From positions 1-35,787 of the forward strand of contig JAITJS010000027.1 of the NCBI GenBank assembly GCA_031278815.1: 35,787 bases of DNA. The letters are read 5' to 3'. The translations under genes and the position numbers were made by a program. Shown in pieces: positions 22,836-30,135 of the stretch (position 1 is the stretch's first letter; each line of letters starts with the position of its first letter). A model generated the notes under the pieces. That model saw only the letters and a list, made by a program, of their open reading frames with translations, had not been told where the DNA came from and made no database searches. The DNA is from Treponema sp. Its GTDB lineage: Bacteria > Spirochaetota > Spirochaetia > Treponematales > Breznakiellaceae.

Positions 22836-23576
22836 ATGAAAATAAGGGTATGTGCGTCTCTGGTTGTTTTATTGGCGGTCTCCTCTGTTTACGGGCAGAC
22901 GCCTCAGGCGGCGGAGTTATTGCGGCGGGTGGATGATAACGAGATCTATACCACGATTGAGTACGAGGGGGAGTTGATCATTGAGTATCAGAACAAGCGC
23001 TTTGTAAAGGTGATGAAAGCCTGGGCACGGGAAAACTCCGATAGTTTTATCGAATTTACCAATCCCGAAGACCGGGGTACCAAGTACCTCAAAAAGGGGG
23101 GCCGGCTTTATGTGTATTCCCCGGACATCGAGGAGGTGATGCTCATTTCGGGACACATGCTGAAAGAAAGCATGATGGGGTCGGATATGTCCTACGAAGA
23201 TACCATTGAGAACGAGAAGCTCTCTGCCCGCTACGATCCGGCCCTGGGTGGTTCTGAGTGGTGGAACGGGCGGGACTGCTGGATTCTGGACCTGAGCGCA
23301 AAGAAAAAAACCGAAAGTTACCCCAAGCAAAAGCTTTGGATCGATAAGGAGACCGGAGACTGCCTCCACTATGAGCTTTTTGCCCTTTCCGGGGCAAAGC
23401 TCAAGGAATACACCCTTCACCGAGTCGAGGTTTTTGGCGGTCGCCGCTTTCCCGTGGAAATCGAAATCCGGGACCTCTTGCGCAAGGGCAGCAAGACCAC
23501 CATGATCATGCGGAACGTGCTTATGGACAAGCCCGTCGCTGATTCAGTGTTCAGTCAACGGAATCTATCCCGCTGA
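22836..23576 (+). CDS. LolA-like periplasmic lipoprotein-sorting protein
   Basis: About 246 residues, started at the ATG at 22836, six bases after GGAGG; the ATG at 22833 is nearly as good and adds one residue, while the one at 22821 lies before the ribosome site. The signal peptide ends in VYGQTP. The mature protein matches the outer-membrane lipoprotein-sorting family: an early YEGELIIEYQNKRFVKVMKAWARENSDSFIEFTNPEDRGTKYLKKGGRLYVYSPD, then GREC-like NGRDCWILDL and the late KLWIDKETGDCLHYEL. In LolA this half-barrel carries lipid or lipoprotein through the periplasm. It is coded between an ABC permease and an outer-membrane barrel, which completes a trans-envelope set. Confidence 0.88.
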   Translation: MKIRVCASLVVLLAVSSVYGQTPQAAELLRRVDDNEIYTTIEYEGELIIEYQNKRFVKVMKAWARENSDSFIEFTNPEDRGTKYLKKGGRLYVYSPDIEEVMLISGHMLKESMMGSDMSYEDTIENEKLSARYDPALGGSEWWNGRDCWILDLSAKKKTESYPKQKLWIDKETGDCLHYELFALSGAKLKEYTLHRVEVFGGRRFPVEIEIRDLLRKGSKTTMIMRNVLMDKPVADSVFSQRNLSR

Positions 23577-23603
23577 AAATAGGAACGTAAGGAGAAGTGC
23601 AGT

Positions 23604-24773
23604 ATGAAGGTCATGGGAATACGCAGATTGGTTGAGGTCATGGTTTTGCTCGGTATTACCAGGGGAATGGCCGCTGCCGAAGGGCTTACGGTTTCAGGGG
23701 TCCTGGACAGCAGCATTACCGCGGGGGCAGGGACGGGAGAAGTGCCGGATTTTTTCTATGGAGTCGAGGAGTACGCCAATCTGCGGGTCCAGGGAAAGCT
23801 GCGGGAGGGCCTTTCCTTTTACAGCGCCTTTAACCTGATCGCCGCAGCAGGGATCTCCGCGCTGGGGCTTGAGCGCCTATCGGCCCCCGGGCTAAACGCA
23901 GCCTCCCAAAACTATGCAGCGACCATAGAACTGGAACGACTCTTCTTCCGGCTCAATCGAGAGTATCTGGACATTGACGGAGGACTTCTTAGGATTGCCG
24001 CAGGGTACGGTCAGGTCTTTGGGCCTTCGGATTTTCTCAATCCCAAGAATCCTTTGCAACCGGATGCCCGGCCCCGGGCAGTTCTGGGGGGAACTCTCGC
24101 TGCCTATCCTGCAGATTCCTTTAAGGTTCAGGTCTTTGCTGCTGCCCCGAAGAACCCCTTCGTCCTTGACGGAGGCGGATTCCTGGGAGGTATCCTTGGA
24201 GAGAAGCATGGGGACCGGGCGAGCCTTCAAGCGCTCTATACCTACGAGGCACCAGAGGAAGCTTCGCTATGGGGCATCCACCGCGGGGGATTTTCCCTCA
24301 AAGCGGATCTCCACGTCGGCTTTGTGGCGGATGTCCTTTATACCTACAAACCCCAAGAGGATTTTGGCTTCTCCGGGCTTTCTGCCAGCGCGGGTTTGGA
24401 CTATTCCTTTCTGGAGGGCCAATGGTATGTGCTCGCCGAGTACCTCTACAATGGTTCCGCCTCTGCCACCTCGGTGCAAAGCGGCAATGCGACCGGGTTT
24501 TCCGGGGAACAGTTCCTGTATGGGGCCATACAATACCGGGTGAATGACTATACCAGCCTTACCCTGGCCTGCCTTTCGGCTTTGAGTGACGGTTCCTTTG
24601 CCCCGCTCCTCAGTGGGGAGCATGAACTGATCCAGGGCTTCACCCTGAGCATGTCCGCCCAGGTGCCTTTGGACCGGGACGTCTTCTTCAAGGATGGCAA
24701 CCTGGGAGAACTGGGGCCTAACAACGCGCAAGAGCGCTTTTTGTTCCGCTTCAAGACACGACTGCGTTTCTAA
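23604..24773 (+). CDS. Outer-membrane beta-barrel protein
   Basis: 389 residues. A signal peptide precedes a long run of amphipathic strands rich in Gly, Tyr, Phe and Leu. The protein ends TRLRF, with the final Phe expected of a BamA substrate. Strand pairs such as GFVADVLYTYKPQEDFGFSGLSASAGLDYSF and YGAIQYRVNDYTSLTLACLS are typical of barrels of about 14-16 strands. AAGGAG precedes the ATG. It is the last gene of the set that begins with GntR and SPFH. The specific family is not recognised; it could be an acceptor, porin or assembly factor for material handed over by the LolA-like protein. Confidence 0.8.
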   Translation: MKVMGIRRLVEVMVLLGITRGMAAAEGLTVSGVLDSSITAGAGTGEVPDFFYGVEEYANLRVQGKLREGLSFYSAFNLIAAAGISALGLERLSAPGLNAASQNYAATIELERLFFRLNREYLDIDGGLLRIAAGYGQVFGPSDFLNPKNPLQPDARPRAVLGGTLAAYPADSFKVQVFAAAPKNPFVLDGGGFLGGILGEKHGDRASLQALYTYEAPEEASLWGIHRGGFSLKADLHVGFVADVLYTYKPQEDFGFSGLSASAGLDYSFLEGQWYVLAEYLYNGSASATSVQSGNATGFSGEQFLYGAIQYRVNDYTSLTLACLSALSDGSFAPLLSGEHELIQGFTLSMSAQVPLDRDVFFKDGNLGELGPNNAQERFLFRFKTRLRF

Positions 24774-24787
24774 GCAGACCCTTAACG

Positions 24788-25092
24788 AACCGCAGCGGTT
24801 GATTTTGGTCCGCACATCTGCCGTAGTGAAGTGCCGGTCCATACCTTTTTGGTTCTGCTTCCTCCGGGTATGCCATGCCCATAATTCGGTATTCAGCGTG
24901 TCAATACCACCAATATGTCGCTCCCCCCGACCCTGCGCCGCAGTTCTTTTTTACCATCTGAACGGTCTTGCGGCTCACCCCGATACAGTTTGCTTTTGTC
25001 CGTTGAGCGGCAATTGGACTATAGTTAGGATAACCGGAATGATAGAGAGGCATTTCATGGCAAAGATACCATCTCCAAAAATTAAAGACCAA
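24788..25092 (-). pseudogene. IS630-type transposase remnant with an internal deletion
   Basis: In one minus-strand frame, codons from about 24931 to 24790 read ERHIGGIDTLNTELWAWHTRR, then KQNQKGMDRHFTTADVRTKI. This matches the C-terminal tail of IS630-family transposases, whose catalytic core is followed by a WQ-FTT-DAR-KL ending. In another frame farther upstream (about 25040-24950) a short helix-turn-helix-like IGVSRKTVQMVKK is readable. The roughly 250-residue catalytic core between them is missing, so this is not a functional transposase. No terminal inverted repeats or TA duplications are clear. Confidence 0.55.
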
Positions 25093-25341
25093 GCTTTTTC
25101 GAGCAGGAAAAAGAGGAGAAGATGTACATCAGCCTGTTCATATATCAGTATTTCTTTTAAGGAATGTTTGAGAGGAGCCAGGGAATATGCAGCAGTATAT
25201 TTCACCGGATGGTACAGTTCTAATAGGGCATTATGCGGTTATTGATACAATGAAGGATTTAATCGTTGATGCTCTTGGTGCATTAGTTATCAGTATAGTT
25301 GGGTATATAGTATAGTATCGAAAAAGCGTAATAATATTTTC

Positions 25342-25620
25342 TCAAATAAAACGACTGCTTTCAGGTCTGTCCCTTTTGTGCTCAATCACCTGGTAGCTCT
25401 TGACCATTTTGAGCAGCAGTACACCAAACTCCCCAATAGAGGGCTTATCCCATCCTGTGAAACCATAGTGGCGAATCAACAAAACCCAGCATGGACCTAG
25501 TTTAACGTGAGTTCGACGGAGTTCCTAACACCGGGAAGGCTGCTTTCCAGCGAAACTGCACGTGGGTGATCCCCTCAGCTACGGGTTAGAGCAGCTCTAA
25601 GCCTTCCCTATTCTATGCTC
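25342..25620. other. Non-coding stretch with a 9-bp dyad
   Basis: GGGAAGGCT (25533-25541) and AGCCTTCCC (25600-25608) are perfect inverted repeats spaced by 58 bases, and GC-rich words inside suggest a folded RNA. On the minus strand a 61-codon frame after a stop (down to the stop at 25342) reads like protein, for example HYGFTGWDKPSIGEFG, but lacks a start and a ribosome site. It may be another mobile-element relic. Its nature is undecided. Confidence 0.35.
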
Positions 25621-25675
25621 TACGGTCGAATTCATGTAGTTTATTTTGTTGATACAATGTGTTAAAATTATATAT

Positions 25676-26791
25676 ATGAGAGCTACCCGAGCATTGATAT
25701 ATATGGACCGTCTGAAAAAGAACCTGGAAACAATCCGAAACCGTATAGGTCCAAAGCCGCTGATCTGTATGCCCGTTAAGGCCGACGGGTATGGTCATGG
25801 GGCAATACCCATTGCCCAAGCAGGCCTTCGCTTAGGGGCCGGGCTGCTTGCAGTCGCTACGGTCCAGGAAGGAGCGGAGTTGCGGAAGGCCGGGATAGAT
25901 GCCCCTATTCTGCTCTTTTCCATTCCCCTTCCCGAAGAACTGGACGAACTAACGGCATGTCGGCTCAGTCCCTTTATTGCGGATAAGGAATGCGCTCAGG
26001 CCCTTGCGGCAGCAGCTCACCGGGCAGGGGTACGCCTCCAGGTGCACCTCAAGATCGATACGGGTATGGGCCGGGTAGGTTGCCCTCCCGAAGCCGCGGC
26101 AGAACTGGCGGCGTACATCGCCTCCTTCCCCTCGTTACACTACGCGGGTACTGCCACCCATCTGGCCCGGGCGGATGCTCTTGCTCCAGATGCCCGATCC
26201 TGTACTCGCCAACAGCTTGCCCGATTTACTGAAGCTCTCGGCGCTATCCGAAAGGCCGGTTTTGATACGGGTATCGTACATGCCGCAAATTCCGGGGCGG
26301 TCCTGCTGCATGAGGATGCCTACTTCGATATGGTACGGCCCGGAATTCTCCTTTACGGGTATCCTCCTGCTGCTGAACTAGCCTCCTTGGTGCAGGTGGA
26401 GCCGGTGATGGACCTGGTTACCCAGGTGGTGTTTATCAAAAAAGTTACCAAAGGAGCAGCCCTTTCCTATGGAGGAACCTGGATCGCCCCGGAGGATCGG
26501 CTGATTGCCACCCTGCCGATCGGGTACGGTGATGGTCTGCCTCGGGGATTAAGCGGTAATCTGCAGGTACTTATCCGGGGAACCCAATACCCCGTGGTGG
26601 GAAGGATCTGCATGGATCAATGTATGGTGGACCTGGGGCAGGATAGGGATGTACGCCGCTGGGATCCGGTAACCATCTTTGGAGCTGCCCAGGGATCCCT
26701 CAGCGCAGGGGATCTCGCGGCAAAACTGCATACCATTCCGTATGAGATTACCGGTAATATCAATAAACGGGTTCCCCGGCTGTATTGCTAA
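25676..26791 (+). CDS. alr: Alanine racemase
   Basis: 371 residues. The pyridoxal phosphate lysine is Lys35 (in PVKADGYGHGA) and the second catalytic base is Tyr265 (in LSYGGTW), the same number as in the Geobacillus enzyme. Other family words are HLKIDTGMGR, VHAANSGA and VRPGILLYG. It makes D-alanine for peptidoglycan in the cytoplasm. The ATG at 25676 is chosen because the protein then starts MRATRALIYMDRL like other Alr; the TTG at 25646 is in promoter-like AT-rich DNA. No clear ribosome site is visible, so the mRNA may be very short-leadered. Its stop overlaps the stop of the convergent gene. Confidence 0.95.
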   Translation: MRATRALIYMDRLKKNLETIRNRIGPKPLICMPVKADGYGHGAIPIAQAGLRLGAGLLAVATVQEGAELRKAGIDAPILLFSIPLPEELDELTACRLSPFIADKECAQALAAAAHRAGVRLQVHLKIDTGMGRVGCPPEAAAELAAYIASFPSLHYAGTATHLARADALAPDARSCTRQQLARFTEALGAIRKAGFDTGIVHAANSGAVLLHEDAYFDMVRPGILLYGYPPAAELASLVQVEPVMDLVTQVVFIKKVTKGAALSYGGTWIAPEDRLIATLPIGYGDGLPRGLSGNLQVLIRGTQYPVVGRICMDQCMVDLGQDRDVRRWDPVTIFGAAQGSLSAGDLAAKLHTIPYEITGNINKRVPRLYC

Positions 26792-27579
26792 GGGGCGGTG
26801 ATGCCTTCAGTCGCCCATTGAATGATGACATCCAGCCGTTTCCTTATGGCCGAAGGGATATCAACCTGGGAGGCGATAAAGTCCGATACATCCGTACCTG
26901 CCAGGCTGTACACCAACACCCCTTCAACAATGGGTTCAAAATACAGTTGGGCAATAAATTTATCTTCTTTAATCACCGGGATAAAAAGATAGGTGAGGCT
27001 CTTAAAATTGGATAAGGTGTACAATAAGCCCTGGCCATTGGCGGTAATATCCGCCCGATAATAGGAATTCCCGAAATTAACATCCTTGAGGCGAATATAG
27101 ATGGTTTCCGATGCCGGTACTGAGGCTGCCAGAGGCGGATCCGGAATAGGTGAGAGCTTCTTGGAACTGGCAATCCGGGTGGCGTCTTCAAATAGGGGGG
27201 TCTCCTCCTTCCGGGTAAAGGAATGGTATAAACGGCCTTTCAAACCCCGGATATTTCCAACGGCATTATAGATACGAGTAAAGGAAACCGGTTTACTCGT
27301 AGGAATAACCAAAAGGGATTCCGTGAGGTAGGCAGGATGCTGCTTGAATACGGAATCGGAAATAGCCGCATCCAATGCGGAGGCAGCTAATAAGGTCAAG
27401 CCTGCAGCGGTTTTGGTAGATACCACAAAGCCTTCCGGAGAAAAAATCCGCCCTTTGGTAGCTGCATCAAGCCGGGGAAAGAGCAGGTCAAAAGAACGAC
27501 TCTCACCCATGAGCGGTACCCCACCCACCAGGAGGGTACACAGGAGGGTACAAACGTGGAAACCTCTTATATTCATCAT
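26788..27579 (-). CDS. Exported protein of unknown function
   Basis: 263 residues with a signal peptide (about 1-25, ending PLMGES) and no lipobox. The mature part begins with a helical stretch, then a mixed region with FEDATRIASSKKLSPIPDP and IYIRLKDVNFGNSYYRADITANGQGLLYTLSNFKSLTYLFIPVIKEDKFIAQLYFEPIVEGVLVYSLAG. I do not recognise it beyond its being a single-domain periplasmic or surface protein of a type common in spirochaetes. The stop overlaps the alr stop by convergent transcription. AAGGAAG lies before the ATG pair at 27579. Confidence 0.75.
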   Translation of the reverse strand: MMNIRGFHVCTLLCTLLVGGVPLMGESRSFDLLFPRLDAATKGRIFSPEGFVVSTKTAAGLTLLAASALDAAISDSVFKQHPAYLTESLLVIPTSKPVSFTRIYNAVGNIRGLKGRLYHSFTRKEETPLFEDATRIASSKKLSPIPDPPLAASVPASETIYIRLKDVNFGNSYYRADITANGQGLLYTLSNFKSLTYLFIPVIKEDKFIAQLYFEPIVEGVLVYSLAGTDVSDFIASQVDIPSAIRKRLDVIIQWATEGITAP

Positions 27580-27666
27580 GTTCTTCCTTATTATTTTTAT
27601 CCTAGAACCTTTATCCCTAAGGTTGTTTTTCCAAATCTGACCATTTGAAAAAGCCGCATAGCATCA

Positions 27667-29109
27667 TTAATACGCCCCTTTACCTCTGATAACCGCTCCC
27701 AGGGTTTTGTATAATACCCACAAATCAAGCCATACAGACCAACTTTGCAGGTAATAGGTATCAAAGGCCACCCGCTCGGCATAGTCCGTATCAGAGCGGC
27801 CTGAGACTTGCCACAACCCGCTCAAGCCCGGTTTGACCGAAAATATGCGGTCAAAATCTTCACCGTATTTTTTAACCTCATCCTGCACAACAGGCCGAGG
27901 TCCCACCAGGCTCATCTCCCCTTTAAGGATATTGATCAATTGAGGGAATTCGTCCAGGCTGGTTCTCCGCAGGAATTTCCCGATCCCCGTTACCCGGGGG
28001 TCATGTTTCAGCTTATGACTTGCTTCCCATTCCTCCTGCATCTTGACATTCGAGGCCAAAAGGGCCTGTAAACGCTGATCCGCATCCATGACCATGGACC
28101 TGAATTTATAGGCCTTAAAGGGGACGCCCTGTAAGCCCAGTCGGGTATGGCCATATAAAACCGGCCCGGGGGAATTGATTTTAATCAGTAAGGCGATTAC
28201 CAAGAACAAAGGCAAGAGCAGCATGCCTCCGATGATAACGATACCGATATCCATAAACCGTTTAATCGCCCAATTCCAGGGCATTTTGAGTCTATTGCTG
28301 GTTACAAAGCCCAGAATACCATCAAAATCCCGAATGGACATCCAGATATTGGTAATATTAAAAAAATCAGGGATCAGCACGTTATAGCGAAAGGCTGCTA
28401 CCGAGTAATTCAGCAGCTTCCTGAGGGCTTTTTGGTCCAGTTCAGACATCGCTACAATGGCCATTTTGATGTTAAAGCGCCTGACAATTTCAGGTCCGAT
28501 CCGGGTATCATGGATTATGGGAATGTGCCGATAGCAGTTTTCTTCCTCATGCCCATCATCCAGTATAAGCACCGGCACGTATCCTAAGCGCTTGCTTTGG
28601 AGTAAACGGTCCACAATACTGCGGCCCAGGCTTCCTCCTCCATAGATCACCGCGGGAATACCTCCCAACGTGGTTTTACGGAGCATGGTATGCATCATAC
28701 TACGGCAAAAGAGCAAAATAAACGTCGAAAAGACGAAACTGATGATAAAAGCCACCGAAATCGCATCGAATTCCTGGTCTTCAATGTACCGGGAAAGAAT
28801 GATCCCTCCGTGGGCCATCAAGGAAGCGATAAAAATATGCCGAAGCTCCTCTGCCGGGGCCAAGGAAACCCCGGGATAGAGATTGCTCAGTTGGAAAATC
28901 AGAATAAACACCGGTAAATAGGGCCAATAGGTAACAAAGGACTTAAAATTGATGATCCCCATATCATAGAGGTTCACCCAGAAAAAACCCGCGCCAAAGG
29001 AAAGCATGACTCCCAATAAATCAGATAGAATTAAGGCCCCTCTAATAAAGGCGGAGCTCGTCCTGTGGTATCGAAGCTGGTACCACCTCTGAAAATCGGC
29101 TAAGGTCAT
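27667..29109 (-). CDS. Undecaprenyl-phosphate sugar-1-phosphate transferase
   Basis: 480 residues, the WbaP/RfbP-type length. The N-terminal half has about four membrane helices and a CoA-binding/nucleoside-diphosphate-sugar-like middle part (YGGGSLGRSIVDRLL near 155). The C-terminal PglC-type domain (about 280-480) contains one more helix and the catalytic YKFRSMVMDADQRL, TSLDEFPQLINILKGEMSLVGPRPVV and PGLSGLWQVSGRS motifs. It starts synthesis of an exopolysaccharide or O-antigen-like chain by moving a hexose phosphate to undecaprenyl phosphate. The exact sugar is unknown. No other glycan genes are in the window. The ATG at 29109 lacks a strong ribosome site. Confidence 0.93.
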   Translation of the reverse strand: MTLADFQRWYQLRYHRTSSAFIRGALILSDLLGVMLSFGAGFFWVNLYDMGIINFKSFVTYWPYLPVFILIFQLSNLYPGVSLAPAEELRHIFIASLMAHGGIILSRYIEDQEFDAISVAFIISFVFSTFILLFCRSMMHTMLRKTTLGGIPAVIYGGGSLGRSIVDRLLQSKRLGYVPVLILDDGHEEENCYRHIPIIHDTRIGPEIVRRFNIKMAIVAMSELDQKALRKLLNYSVAAFRYNVLIPDFFNITNIWMSIRDFDGILGFVTSNRLKMPWNWAIKRFMDIGIVIIGGMLLLPLFLVIALLIKINSPGPVLYGHTRLGLQGVPFKAYKFRSMVMDADQRLQALLASNVKMQEEWEASHKLKHDPRVTGIGKFLRRTSLDEFPQLINILKGEMSLVGPRPVVQDEVKKYGEDFDRIFSVKPGLSGLWQVSGRSDTDYAERVAFDTYYLQSWSVWLDLWVLYKTLGAVIRGKGAY

Positions 29110-29164
29110 ACGTATACCATGATAGAAAAAAAGGGTTTTGACAATAGTAAGGGTTCATCAATGA

Positions 29165-29353
29165 GGGCATCGGCGTTTATTTTCAAATCCCCAAGAAATA
29201 GCAGGATCGAAGAGATTTTTACCCACGAAGGCGAAGAAGGCGCATAAGGTTTAACTCAGCAATCCCTCTTTCGCCTTTGTGGTAAATACTATTCTTCAAA
29301 AACATTCGAATTTCGGTACGATTTGGTGGTTAAAAAAGTAAACGCCGATGCCC
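29165..29353. mobile_element. MITE-like element with 15-bp terminal inverted repeats
   Basis: GGGCATCGGCGTTTA (29165-29179) is perfectly inverted at 29339-29353. TGA flanks both ends (29162-29164 and 29354-29356), a possible 3-bp target duplication. The interior is 159 bases, has no gene, and contains a second imperfect stem (CCACGAAGGCGAA near 29223 against TTCGCCTTTGTGG near 29269). Small size, no coding and nested dyads fit a miniature inverted-repeat element. The parent transposase is not in the window. Confidence 0.55.
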
Positions 29354-29451
29354 TGACGTAGAGCGGTCTCCTATGGGACACCCCTGGTCGGGGCTCCGGG
29401 GCCGCCGTCCTCTACAACGGCGCCGATGCTGCGCTGGTCCACTGAATTGAG

Positions 29452-29561
29452 TGGAAAAACCTGGCTTTTGACTGGTTTTTCCAGGAGCTTGTTCAAAATG
29501 GAACAAGCTCCTGGGATAACTGTGACCGGCACACAGGGCATATCACTGTGTGCCGGTCACA
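29452..29561. repeat. Cluster of three perfect hairpins
   Basis: Three perfect stems follow one another: 10 bp (29452-29461 with 29474-29483), 14 bp (29481-29494 with 29501-29514) and 16 bp (29521-29536 with 29546-29561). The last is only 10 bases from the stop of the minus-strand lipoprotein gene at 29571. They probably end that operon, but three strong stems are more than a terminator needs. The 14-bp stem is similar in layout to the one at 33283-33317. Confidence 0.6.
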
Positions 29562-29570
29562 GGAACAGCA

Positions 29571-30131
29571 TCATTCCCCGGCCGGGGGGTAACGCTGCTG
29601 GGGCACGGTAACCCCTGCGATAAACCTGTCCCGCGCCTGCTCGGTGAATTTTCCGATGGCTTCCTCAAGCGTTTCAGTTTCTGGGGGAGCGTAGGGAGGC
29701 TTCGAATCAAGGGTCGTGGCATTTGACAGGGCGACCGAGTCCTCCGTGAGATCAGAATAATAGATTCCAAAGAACGGACCGGGAATGGGGGTTCCTACCC
29801 AGGCGCTCACCGTATGCCCCGCTTCGGTGTATTTCGGCCAGCCGTCTTTGGTGTATTCGATGATGATAACACCTTCGCTGTCATTGAAGCGTTTGGTGTA
29901 CCGGATGGCTCCCTCGTAATCAAAGTCCCATCCCAGGTCCTCATCCCCGTCGGTATAGGCGAGGGTGGTCCCGGTGATGTCATACCCTTCCGCATCCGGC
30001 CTGGGCAGAGAGCGCCAGGCACCGATGAGCCTTGTGTCCAGCGGATCCCCCGAAAGCGGCTCTACAGGATCGCCGGGATTGGAACAGCCCCACAGCAGTA
30101 CCAGGGCGAAAAGCCCCCACAGGTATTTCAT
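29571..30131 (-). CDS. Small exported lipoprotein
   Basis: 186 residues, started at the ATG at 30131 because GGAGGG is at the right distance and a signal peptide begins there. The lipobox is LLWGC with Cys16. After a short acidic spacer come LIGAWRSLPRPDAEGYDITGTTLAYTDGDEDLGWDFDYEGAIRYTKRF, a beta-rich sequence that recalls lipocalin-like or avidin-like folds in treponemal lipoproteins (G-W at the first strand, then repeated Y/T strands). It begins 4 bases after the stop of the 602-residue lipoprotein, so the two are cotranscribed. The ligand is unknown. Confidence 0.78.
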   Translation of the reverse strand: MKYLWGLFALVLLWGCSNPGDPVEPLSGDPLDTRLIGAWRSLPRPDAEGYDITGTTLAYTDGDEDLGWDFDYEGAIRYTKRFNDSEGVIIIEYTKDGWPKYTEAGHTVSAWVGTPIPGPFFGIYYSDLTEDSVALSNATTLDSKPPYAPPETETLEEAIGKFTEQARDRFIAGVTVPQQRYPPAGE

Positions 30132-30135
30132 GGCG

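Noticed and set aside
24694-25245. A 183-codon plus-strand frame over the end of the barrel gene and the next gap
   Set aside because: It starts inside the barrel gene in another frame and crosses the IS630 remnant; composition is Cys- and Ser-rich with no motif.
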